A program made the position numbers and the translations under genes. Of a stretch of DNA of 5,674 bases, positions 1 through 5,674 are shown piece after piece. Numbering within the stretch: position 1 is the first letter of the stretch; every line of letters begins with the position of its first letter. Under the pieces are notes generated by a model. That model was not told where the DNA came from and made no database searches. It worked only from the letters and a program-made list of their open reading frames with translations. The stretch is from an uncultured Candidatus Methylacidiphilales bacterium (lineage in GTDB: Bacteria > Verrucomicrobiota > Verrucomicrobiia > Methylacidiphilales > CALFVM01): positions 1-5,674 of the forward strand of contig CALFVM010000037.1 in the NCBI GenBank assembly GCA_937928665.1, written 5' to 3'.

Positions 1-892
1 GGACGTCGCCGAGGCGTCCTGTGCTGGAAAGAATGGAGGAATAGCCCGCATAGTCTCCGAGAAGGTCCACATCAAACCGGACCAGATAGGAAGGATTGGA
101 GAAGTCGGTGAGCGTGAGCAGGAGATTGCCGTCCTCGTCAAAGGCCATCCCCGTGCCGCCGCTGACCAGGCTGAAGTTGGTGCTGTAATTGTGCCAAAGG
201 CGGGAACCGGCCGTCGGGAGTGGGTTGGTTAATGGGTCCGCAATTGCCGCGGCGACATCGGCTGCCGTGTATTTGTAAATCTTGGTGTCTCCAAAGCCCG
301 GCGCGTAATACATGTTGCCCGACGCATCGAAAGCGATCGGACCGGAGCTGCCGATGGTCAGACCGAGCGAGAACGGGGCGGAGGTGAAATTCCCGGCCGA
401 GTCGAGCGTGGTGTAGAAGACCTCATTCGTGCCGAAGCCGATCGCACCTGTGATGAAGATTTCCCCGGCACCGCGGCGGTGCAGCCCGTAGTTCTCCGCA
501 GTCGAGATGAGCGCAGAAGACGGTGATCCGCTAAGGGGACCGTATTTGAACACCTTTTGGTTGGTGAAGTCGCTGGTGTTATAATAAACGTTATCGCCAA
601 TCCGAACCACGCTGGCCCCAGAGAAATCGCCGGAGCCGCTGACGGCGGTGGTTTGAGTGGTCCCGTCCCAACGGTAAAGACCGCCGAAGGTAAAGGATGT
701 GGTGGAGGTCTGGTAATAAACCCGGTCCGAGCTGTCCCAATCAAAGGAGACAATGGCAGAGGAACTGACCGAATGCGCGTGGTAGGTTGATAGCGAATAG
801 CTTGAATCCAGCAAGGTCACGGATGACCAGGCGGACGAGATTGAGGCAAGGCTGATCAGGGCGAAGCCCCGGAGCCGAAAGGCAGCGTTCAT
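1..892 (-). CDS. Secreted beta-propeller-like protein, N-terminal part (3' end outside window)
   Basis: The frame is open from an ATG at 892-890 to the left edge, giving 297 residues without a stop; the C-terminus is missing. Residues 1-21 look like a Sec signal peptide: Arg6 and Arg8, a hydrophobic core at 9-18 (GFALISLASI), and a likely cleavage after Ala21 (SSA|W). The mature part is rich in Ser, Thr, Gly and Tyr, with loosely repeated strand pairs such as RVYYQT (57-62), NVYYNT (101-106), IAFDASGNMYY (186-196) and MAFDEDGNLLL (249-259). The last two resemble NHL/propeller blades, so a secreted or surface beta-propeller is likely. Proteins of this style in Verrucomicrobiota often end in a PEP-CTERM sorting signal, but that end cannot be seen. 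The ribosome binding site GGAG (907-904) lies 11 bases from the ATG and is buried in a hairpin. I do not recognise a specific function. Confidence 0.8.
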   Translation of the reverse strand, partial: MNAAFRLRGFALISLASISSAWSSVTLLDSSYSLSTYHAHSVSSSAIVSFDWDSSDRVYYQTSTTSFTFGGLYRWDGTTQTTAVSGSGDFSGASVVRIGDNVYYNTSDFTNQKVFKYGPLSGSPSSALISTAENYGLHRRGAGEIFITGAIGFGTNEVFYTTLDSAGNFTSAPFSLGLTIGSSGPIAFDASGNMYYAPGFGDTKIYKYTAADVAAAIADPLTNPLPTAGSRLWHNYSTNFSLVSGGTGMAFDEDGNLLLTLTDFSNPSYLVRFDVDLLGDYAGYSSILSSTGRLGDV

Positions 893-897
893 AGGTT

Positions 898-960
898 TTC
901 TTTCTCCAATATTTCACGGGGACGATTTCGGACAGTCTCTCCCCCGTGTTGAAGAAAGAA
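898..960 (-). promoter_or_regulatory. RBS-sequestering hairpin in the leader of the secreted-protein gene
   Basis: Read on the minus strand, 960-949 (UUCUUUCUUCAA) pairs with 909-898 (UUGGAGAAAGAA): 12 consecutive pairs with a single U-G wobble. Inside it, 948-942 (CACGGGG) pairs with 921-915 (CCCCGUG), 7 Watson-Crick pairs. The two helices are separated only by a 5-base bulge (914-910), and the loop is about 20 bases. The Shine-Dalgarno GGAG (907-904) lies entirely in the outer helix, six bases from the start codon, so the folded form should block translation initiation. No U-tract follows, so this is not a classic terminator. A competing helix, 974-969 (CCGUGU) with 949-944 (ACACGG), would break the inner stem and open the outer one. 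The pairing is read directly from the sequence; the regulatory role is inferred. Confidence 0.6.
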
Positions 961-985
961 CTCCCCCCACACGGACGGTCATGCG

Positions 986-1108
986 CCGCCGGTGCACCAT
1001 TTCAGGTGCGGTGTGGTTTTCTCCGCCGGTTCGAACCCGGACTTTGACCTTTGCGCGACAGTGAGGGAATTTCACCCTGCTTTCCTAGGCCGACGGATTG
1101 GTGCCTGT
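986..1108 (-). promoter_or_regulatory. Cobalamin-riboswitch-like aptamer in the 5' leader
   Basis: On the minus strand, 1085-1047 carries a series that fits the conserved core of cobalamin (B12) riboswitches: GGAAAGC, then the hairpin GGGUGAAAUUCCC (1077-1065), then CACUGUCGCGCAAAGGU (1063-1047), followed by AAAGUCCG. The core is enclosed by nested helices. CCGUCGG (1096-1090) pairs with CCGGCGG (1029-1023), 7 pairs with one U-G. Outside this, GCACC (1104-1100) pairs with GGUGC (998-994). That same GGUGC can instead pair with a nearer GCACC (1009-1005), and a second CCGGCGG occurs at 992-986, so the 3' part can fold in alternative ways. The 3' side does not obviously match the usual B12 ending, so this may be a variant class or have an uncertain boundary. 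The riboswitch lies about 95 bases upstream of the secreted-protein start codon, with the RBS hairpin between them. Family identity rests on memory of the consensus; no covariance model was run. Confidence 0.55.
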
Positions 1109-1125
1109 AACAAAGAACTTGTGGG

Positions 1126-1154
1126 ATTTAAATCAAAGGTCGGCGGGAGGACAA
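1126..1154 (-). promoter_or_regulatory. Candidate sigma-70 promoter for the secreted-protein leader
   Basis: Minus strand: a -35-like TTGTCC (1154-1149) and a -10-like TTAAAT (1131-1126) are separated by exactly 17 bases, each matching 4 of 6 consensus positions. Transcription would start near 1119, just before the riboswitch-like element, leaving a structured leader of about 227 bases. Position and spacing fit well, but the match is only moderate and the sigma preferences of this organism are unknown. Confidence 0.35.
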
Positions 1155-1297
1155 GTAAAACCGAGGAGCCGGTTGTTGGTTAGAAGTCGGACTGCGCCCA
1201 ATTGTGGAGAAAACTTATGATCGCCTAGGATCACCGCTTGTCCGGGGTCGATGCGGGCTGATCTTGCGTGCAGTGGCTTCAAGGCTAGGATGATCTG

Positions 1298-1843
1298 ATG
1301 GCCTGGGATGACACGATTCCGTGGTTCCGACGGGTTTTGCCGGGCGCGGTGCTGGTGGGGGCGGGTCTGTTTTTGCTGCACGAGATTGGGGGTGGCGACG
1401 CCGACGAGATCGTTGCGACGGTGTTTAAAGCCTTGATCGGGCTTGGGTTGATGCTGGCCGGTGCCGTGCTGGTGGCCCGGCCGCTGGCCCATCTGATCGT
1501 GACGCCTTTTGTGCGGATGCTATTTCCCGAGGATCATCATTACACGCCACCGCCACTCTTCCCGTTGGCCCGGCACTACTGGAAACAAGGCCGGGGCGAG
1601 GATGCCGTGAAGCAATATCAGAAAATTCTCAAATACCATCCCCAAGAGGCCGACGCCTACAAGGAGTTGGCTCAGCTTTTTCTTTCACTGGACCGTCGGC
1701 GAGAAGCCGATGCGGTGGTGCGCAAGGGCTGCGTGACGCTGAGGGATAAAGCCGCCCGGGAAGATTTGTACCAGTTCTACTCCGCCCTGGTGGCGGGCGG
1801 AGTCCTGACAACAGAGCATGAGGAAAGGTCCGGACTCCCGTGA
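1298..1843 (+). CDS. Small membrane protein with two TM helices and TPR-like repeats
   Basis: 181 residues. The N-terminal half has two hydrophobic segments, about 13-30 and 42-62, joined by a short acidic loop (GGGDADE), which suggests a helical hairpin in the inner membrane. After a Pro-rich linker (84-89), residues 89-149 form two tetratricopeptide-like helix pairs: about 89-116 (containing YWKQGRGEDAVKQYQKIL, with the usual small, aromatic and Ala positions) and 118-149 (ADAYKELAQLFLSLDRRREA). A soluble protein-interaction domain is therefore anchored to the membrane, probably on the cytoplasmic side. The ATG at 1298 is preceded by AGGA (1287-1290) with 7-base spacing, which supports this start. 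The stop codon overlaps the GTG of the next gene, so the two are probably co-transcribed and translationally coupled. I know no named family. The function is unknown; a scaffold or assembly role is a guess from the TPRs. Confidence 0.75.
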   Translation: MAWDDTIPWFRRVLPGAVLVGAGLFLLHEIGGGDADEIVATVFKALIGLGLMLAGAVLVARPLAHLIVTPFVRMLFPEDHHYTPPPLFPLARHYWKQGRGEDAVKQYQKILKYHPQEADAYKELAQLFLSLDRRREADAVVRKGCVTLRDKAAREDLYQFYSALVAGGVLTTEHEERSGLP

Positions 1844-2232
1844 CCGACGCGGAATTTGCCGCCGCTTTGGCTGAGTTTGGCTGGAAGCCCGGGGAACTGG
1901 AGGAGCAGTTCGTCCGCTCGGGCGGCCCCGGCGGGCAGAATGTCAACAAGGTCGCCACGGCTGTTATCCTCCGCCATGGACCGACCGGGCTGGTTTTGCG
2001 GGCGGACGAAGCACGGACCCAGGCAGAGAACCGAGATCGGGCGCGAGTCCGGTTGCTTGAACAACTCCGGTCGGCCCGGACCCAGCTTGGTCTGGCCGAG
2101 GCAGCCGCCCGTTCGAAAAAGCGGCGGCAACTAGCGCGCCGCAGCGCGGCAAAAAAGCGGGCCCAGGTCGATAGCAAACGACACCGGGCGAAAATCAAGG
2201 CAGGCCGCGGACGGGTGGGCGAGAGGAGTTAG
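1840..2232 (+). CDS. Short release-factor-like peptidyl-tRNA hydrolase (GGQ domain, ArfB/MTRFR type)
   Basis: 130 residues from a GTG start that overlaps the upstream stop (GTGA, 1840-1843), with AGGAAAGG (1821-1828) as ribosome binding site. Residues 25-40 hold the class I release-factor catalytic signature RSGGPGGQNVNK, with the GGQ at 31-33 that inserts into the peptidyl-transferase centre to hydrolyse peptidyl-tRNA. Residues 44-76 (HGPTGLVLRADEART...NRDRARVRLL) match the rest of release-factor domain 3. The stop-codon-reading domains of RF1/RF2 are absent. From about residue 91 the tail is very basic (RSKKRRQLARR, KKR, KRHRAKIK), like the ribosome-binding tail of rescue factors. The segment after GGQ is short and RF-like, lacking the longer insertion of E. 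coli ArfB; in this it is closer to mitochondrial MTRFR (C12orf65). The likely role is release of nascent chains from stalled ribosomes or split large subunits. Family assignment is firm; the exact substrate is inferred. Confidence 0.88.
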   Translation: MTDAEFAAALAEFGWKPGELEEQFVRSGGPGGQNVNKVATAVILRHGPTGLVLRADEARTQAENRDRARVRLLEQLRSARTQLGLAEAAARSKKRRQLARRSAAKKRAQVDSKRHRAKIKAGRGRVGERS

Positions 2233-2358
2233 ACGCACGGCCCTGGGGCCCCGTATCGGGCAGGGGCACCAAAAGTGGAAGGAAAGACTCATCGTCCGGC
2301 TAGGACCGGGTTGCGATCGTCCTTCCGTATCGCGAGGTTATCCCCATACTCCCGCCTC

Positions 2359-4101
2359 ATGATTAAACGGCCGTTTCACGAACTTGGGCTTGAGCCTGAT
2401 CTCCTCCGTGCGGTGGAAAAGATGGGCTTTGAAGAAGCGTCGCCTATTCAGTCTCTAGCCATCCCGGTTCTGCTGGAGGGGCATGATGTGGTGGGCCAAT
2501 CGCAGACGGGCTCGGGCAAAACCGCAGCGTTTGCGCTGCCGGCCATTCAGAAGGTCGATCCCAGTTTGCGGGCGACCCAGGTTCTGATTCTGTGTCCGAC
2601 GCGGGAGTTGGCGGTGCAGGTGGCCGAGGAGGTGGCCAAGTTGGCCAGCTTCAAAAGAGGCGTGCGGGAACTGCCAATTTACGGGGGGCAATCCTATGAC
2701 CGGCAGTTCCGCGGTCTGAGTCAGGGGGCGCAAATTGTCATCGGGACGCCCGGCCGTCTGATGGATCATCTGGAGCGGGGGACGCTCAAACTCGATGCCA
2801 TCCGGATGATTATTCTGGATGAAGCCGATCGGATGCTGGACATGGGATTCATCGAGGATATCCGGACGATCCTGGCCAAGAGCCCGCCGACCCGCCAGAC
2901 GGTGCTGTTTTCCGCGACGCTCCCCCGCGCCATTCAGGAGCTGGTCAAATCGTTCTCCCGCAATCCGCAAACGCTCAAGATTGAGTCGGAAGCTCTGACC
3001 ATTCCGGACATTGAACAAGTTTATTACGAGGTGGATCGCCGCTCGAAGGTCGATGTGCTGTGCCGGTTGATTGATCTCCACGACATCAAGTTCGGGATCA
3101 TCTTTTGTGCGACCAAGATGATGGTGGATGAGCTGACGGAGCATCTGGTGGCGCGCGGGTATGGCGCGGACAAAATGCATGGGGACATGACCCAGGCGAT
3201 GCGGGAGCGGGTGATCGGCAAGTTTCGCCGCCGGGCACTGGAGTTTCTGGTGGCGACGGATGTGGCCGCGCGAGGTCTGGATGTCGATAATATTGAGGTG
3301 GTTTTCAACTACGACCTTCCGAATGACGGGGAGGATTACGTGCACCGGATCGGCCGGACCGGCCGGGCGGGCCGGAGCGGCAAGGCGATTACGTTTGTCT
3401 CCGGCCGGGAGATTCACAAGTTTCAGTTCATCCTTCGCTCGACCAAAAGCCGGATCAAACGGGAGCGGATTCCTTCGGCTGAAGAAGTGGAACAAAAGCG
3501 CCGGAATGTTTTCTTTGAGTCGCTGCGGGAGCTTTTGGAAAAGGGCGATTTCACGCGACACGATGATCTGGTCGACCGTTTGCTGGAACAGGGTTTCGCC
3601 CCGACCGATATTTCCTCGGCCCTGATTCACTATATCCAGGAAGGGGTGGGTTCGGCCAAACCGGTGCCCGAACCGGAACCCGCGCCACGGCGGATGGAGC
3701 GGGATCGGCCTGATTTTCGGGATGCGCCGCAGTCGCGAACCCGCGCCAAAGACCGTGATCAGGCGACCCGCCGGGGGCGTTCATCGTCACGACAGCAAGA
3801 CCGGGAATCGGAGCCGGTCCGGGCGGCATCGCACGAGGCGGGCAAGATCCGGCTGGTGCTCAATGTGGGACGGGACCATCAGGTGGCACCCGGTGATGTG
3901 GTGGGCGTGATTGCGGGGATGACGAAAGCACCCAAGTCAGCTATTGGCGCGATTTTCATCAAGACGAAGCGGAGTTACGTGGACGTGGCGGAAAGCACCG
4001 CCCGGATCGCCCTGAAAAAGTTGAACGGGATTGATTTCAAGGGACGGAAACTCACCTGCCACGTCAGCACGGAAGCCGACGCGGCGCAGGACGAGGCCTG
4101 A
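2359..4101 (+). CDS. DEAD-box ATP-dependent RNA helicase with C-terminal DbpA/CsdA-type RNA-binding domain
   Basis: 580 residues from ATG 2359. All core motifs are present in order: Q motif (GFEEASPIQ, 23-31), motif I SQTGSGKT (48-55), Ia PTRELA (80-85), GG (109-110), Ib TPGR (130-133), II DEAD (154-157), III SAT (185-187), IV IIFCAT (247-252), V ATDVAARGLD (299-308) and VI HRIGRTGRAG (329-338). A charged, Arg-rich, probably disordered linker (about 431-494) leads to a domain at about 495-570 (GKIRLVLNVGRD... to ...KLTCHVS) that fits the DbpA/CsdA RNA-binding fold. This architecture belongs to cytoplasmic helicases that remodel rRNA during ribosome assembly or unwind structured RNA in the cold (DeaD/CsdA, DbpA); which one applies cannot be told. 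The frame extends to a GTG at 2275 with AGGGG 8 bases upstream, adding 28 basic residues with codons unlike the rest. I prefer 2359, where family members usually begin, although it lacks a clear Shine-Dalgarno. Confidence 0.95.
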   Translation: MIKRPFHELGLEPDLLRAVEKMGFEEASPIQSLAIPVLLEGHDVVGQSQTGSGKTAAFALPAIQKVDPSLRATQVLILCPTRELAVQVAEEVAKLASFKRGVRELPIYGGQSYDRQFRGLSQGAQIVIGTPGRLMDHLERGTLKLDAIRMIILDEADRMLDMGFIEDIRTILAKSPPTRQTVLFSATLPRAIQELVKSFSRNPQTLKIESEALTIPDIEQVYYEVDRRSKVDVLCRLIDLHDIKFGIIFCATKMMVDELTEHLVARGYGADKMHGDMTQAMRERVIGKFRRRALEFLVATDVAARGLDVDNIEVVFNYDLPNDGEDYVHRIGRTGRAGRSGKAITFVSGREIHKFQFILRSTKSRIKRERIPSAEEVEQKRRNVFFESLRELLEKGDFTRHDDLVDRLLEQGFAPTDISSALIHYIQEGVGSAKPVPEPEPAPRRMERDRPDFRDAPQSRTRAKDRDQATRRGRSSSRQQDRESEPVRAASHEAGKIRLVLNVGRDHQVAPGDVVGVIAGMTKAPKSAIGAIFIKTKRSYVDVAESTARIALKKLNGIDFKGRKLTCHVSTEADAAQDEA

Positions 4102-4116
4102 GCCCGGGCGGAGTTA

Positions 4117-4140
4117 GCCTGGCGGACGATCCCGCCGGGT
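4117..4140 (+). terminator. GC-rich hairpin between convergent genes, possible terminator
   Basis: CCTGGCGG (4118-4125) pairs with CCGCCGGG (4132-4139), 8 pairs with one U-G, and a further G-U pair at 4117/4140, around a 6-base loop. It lies 16 bases after the helicase stop and 27 bases from the ilvB stop. No U-tract follows on either strand, so termination would be weak or assisted. On the minus strand the wobble becomes an A-C mismatch, so the hairpin favours the helicase transcript. Confidence 0.35.
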
Positions 4141-4166
4141 GTGGCGCGGGTGGAGATCTGTGTGGA

Positions 4167-5674
4167 TTAACCGGGAACGTCGCCCTGAAGCGCGGCGGCT
4201 CCGGCTTCCATCGGTTCGGTGATGATGTCGGCAACGGTCATCCCGGCGGGGATCATGGGGAGGACGTGCTCGGTGTAGGGAACCATGACATCGAGGACGT
4301 AGGGTTCCTTGGCCGCCAGCATCCGTTTGAGGGCGGGGAGAAGGTCTTTGGGATCAATGACCCGTTCGGCCTTAACGCCGAACCCGGCGCAGATGGGGAG
4401 GTAATCCGGGTAGATCCGGTTGGGGTTGCGCGGGTCGCCGAGGAAGGTGTGGCCGCGGTTGCTTTCGAAGAAGCGATCTTCCCATTGAACGACCATGCCG
4501 AGGTATTGGTTGTTGAGGATGATGACCTTGGCGGGGATGTCCTCGGCCACGGCGGTGGCCAATTCCTGGACGTTCATGAGGAAGGAACCGTCGCCATCGA
4601 TGTCGATGACTTCGCGGTCAGGGCAGGCGACTTTCGCGCCGAGGGCGGCGGGGTAGCCGAAGCCCATGGCGCCGAGGCCGGAGGAACTCAGGAAGCTGCG
4701 GGGGTGGGCGTAGTCGTAGAATTGGCCGGCCCACATTTGGTGCTGACCGACGCCGACGGAGATGATGGCTTCGCCTTTGGTCAGGCGGTGGAGTTCGCGG
4801 ACGACTTCCTGGGGCATGATGCGGCCGGGAACGGGCCACATTTTGAGCGGGTGCTCCTGTTTCCATTGGTCGATTTGCCGACGCCAGGCGGGGAAGGTTT
4901 TCCGCTTGCGGCCTTCGGCGGCGATCATGGCGTTGAGCCGGTGAAGGGCGTAACGGACGTCGGAAAGGATGGGGAGCTGGACGGTTTTGTTTTTGTTCAG
5001 CTCGGAGTTATCAATGTCGATGTGGACGATGGTGGCACGTTTGGCGAACTCGGAGACCTTGCCGGTGACGCGGTCGTCGAACCGGACGCCGAGAGCGAGG
5101 AGGAGGTCGCACTGGTCAACGGCGTAGTTGGCGTAGACGGTGCCGTGCATGCCGAGCCATTTGACGGAGAGCGGGTGGGTTTCCGGGAAGCAGCCGATGC
5201 CCATGAGGGTGGTGGTGACGGGGATGTCGGTGGCTTCGGCGAACTTGCGGAGTTCGGCGGCGGCGTCAGAGGTGATGATGCCGCCCCCGACGTAGAGCAT
5301 GGGCCGCTCGGCTTTTTCGATCAGGCCGAGGACTTCGTTGAGGGCGAGGTCGTCGGCTTTGTATTCGGGTTCGAGGCCGCGGAGTTCGATTTTATCCGGG
5401 AAGATGGCCGGCGCCATGGCTTTCTGGACGTCCTTGGGCATGTCGATGAGGACCGGGCCGGGTCGGCCGGACTTGGCGATGTGGAACGCTTCTTTGACCA
5501 CCCGCGGGATGTCGGCCGGATTCATCACCAGGTAGCTGTGCTTGACCACGGGCAGGGTCATGCCGAACACGTCGGTTTCCTGGAACGCGCCCCGCCCGAT
5601 CGCAGTGGTGGCCACCTGTCCGGTGATGGCAACCATGGGGACCGAATCCATGAAGGCGTCGGCGATGCCGGTGA
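4167..5674 (-). CDS. ilvB: Acetolactate synthase (acetohydroxyacid synthase) large subunit, N-terminus outside window
   Basis: The thiamine-diphosphate enzyme that condenses two pyruvates to acetolactate, or pyruvate with 2-ketobutyrate, the first common step of valine, leucine and isoleucine synthesis. The frame runs open through the right edge (TGIADAF precedes the Met at 5651), so that Met is internal; about 100 residues, including the catalytic Glu of the Pyr domain, are missing. Numbering from that Met: GQV (11-13) and RGAFQETD (20-27) of the Pyr domain; the central FAD-binding domain at about 104-235 with LGVRFDDRVTGK (187-198); the PP domain with GVGQHQMWAGQFY (300-312), GLGAMGFGYPAALGAK (325-340), the metal/ThDP motif GDGSFLMN (353-360) to NN (380-381), and MVVQWEDRFFE (386-396). 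The C-terminal EHVLPMIPAGMT (461-472) and QWEDRF are strikingly like plant enzymes. The stop is TAA at 4169-4167. No ilvN/ilvH follows; the helicase gene converges 65 bases away. Confidence 0.96.
   Translation of the reverse strand, partial: TGIADAFMDSVPMVAITGQVATTAIGRGAFQETDVFGMTLPVVKHSYLVMNPADIPRVVKEAFHIAKSGRPGPVLIDMPKDVQKAMAPAIFPDKIELRGLEPEYKADDLALNEVLGLIEKAERPMLYVGGGIITSDAAAELRKFAEATDIPVTTTLMGIGCFPETHPLSVKWLGMHGTVYANYAVDQCDLLLALGVRFDDRVTGKVSEFAKRATIVHIDIDNSELNKNKTVQLPILSDVRYALHRLNAMIAAEGRKRKTFPAWRRQIDQWKQEHPLKMWPVPGRIMPQEVVRELHRLTKGEAIISVGVGQHQMWAGQFYDYAHPRSFLSSSGLGAMGFGYPAALGAKVACPDREVIDIDGDGSFLMNVQELATAVAEDIPAKVIILNNQYLGMVVQWEDRFFESNRGHTFLGDPRNPNRIYPDYLPICAGFGVKAERVIDPKDLLPALKRMLAAKEPYVLDVMVPYTEHVLPMIPAGMTVADIITEPMEAGAAALQGDVPG

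Noticed and set aside
358..753. 131-residue minus-strand open frame
   Set aside because: It is in a different frame from the signal-peptide-bearing gene covering 1-892 on the same strand, and its Pro/Ser/Arg-rich translation looks like out-of-frame reading.
1021..1045. tRNA-like T-arm (GGTTCGAACC) suggesting a tRNA gene or att site
   Set aside because: No matching acceptor, D or anticodon arms fit on either strand at the right distance. The palindrome is better explained as part of the minus-strand leader structure.
1040..1085. FMN riboswitch, because of CAGGGUGAAAUUCCC on the minus strand
   Set aside because: The flanking FMN-specific segments (AUCUUCGGGGC start, second GGUGA hairpin, ACCGGCGGU directly after CCC) are absent. 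CACUGUCGCGCAA fits the cobalamin core much better.
992..1183. 63-residue plus-strand open frame in the gene-free region
   Set aside because: It lies antisense to the riboswitch-like RNA and promoter, shows no domain, has no good ribosome binding site, and its base pattern is explained by RNA pairing rather than coding.
1216..1221. TATGAT as a -10 box for the plus-strand TPR gene
   Set aside because: No acceptable -35 lies 15-19 bases upstream (TGCGCC at the ideal spacing) and there is no extended -10, so no promoter is called.
2239..2250. GGCCC-TG-GGGCC palindrome after the release-factor-like gene as a terminator
   Set aside because: The loop would be too small (2 bases), or the stem only 4 bp, and no U-tract follows.
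2455..3630. 391-residue minus-strand open frame inside the helicase gene
   Set aside because: It is the complement of conserved helicase motifs, has no recognisable domain, and arises from high GC at third positions.

Overview
The window is about 60% GC bacterial chromosomal DNA with compact, ordinary gene packing. The organism is most consistent with the Planctomycetota-Verrucomicrobiota-Chlamydiota superphylum, probably a verrucomicrobial (Opitutae-like) heterotroph. This rests on a secreted, Ser/Thr/Gly/Tyr-rich propeller-like protein of the kind that often carries PEP-CTERM sorting signals, a short release-factor-like GGQ protein, and weak or absent Shine-Dalgarno sites. It is an inference; no rRNA or other marker gene is present.

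Layout. (1) Positions 1-892, minus strand: the N-terminal 297 residues of a secreted protein whose 3' end lies outside the window. (2) Positions 893-1297: a gene-free, highly structured stretch. Read on the minus strand, it has in order a candidate promoter (1154-1126), a cobalamin-riboswitch-like RNA (about 1108-986) and a long hairpin (960-898) that buries the ribosome binding site of the secreted-protein gene. (3) Positions 1298-2232, plus strand: two genes overlapping by 4 bases, a two-helix membrane protein with TPR-like repeats and a short GGQ-domain peptidyl-tRNA hydrolase of the ArfB/MTRFR type. (4) Positions 2359-4101, plus strand: a complete DEAD-box RNA helicase with a C-terminal DbpA/CsdA-type RNA-binding domain. 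(5) Positions 4102-4166: a convergent intergenic gap with a GC-rich hairpin. (6) Positions 4167-5674, minus strand: the acetolactate synthase large subunit (ilvB), missing about its first hundred residues beyond the right edge.

The plus-strand block has an RNA and translation theme: ribosome rescue followed by RNA remodelling. The ilvB gene belongs to branched-chain amino acid synthesis. It is converged on by the helicase gene, so no regulatory-subunit gene (ilvN/ilvH) directly follows it. The most interesting part is the leader of the secreted-protein gene, where a B12-type aptamer core appears joined to an RBS-sequestering expression platform, in front of a gene with no evident link to cobalamin.
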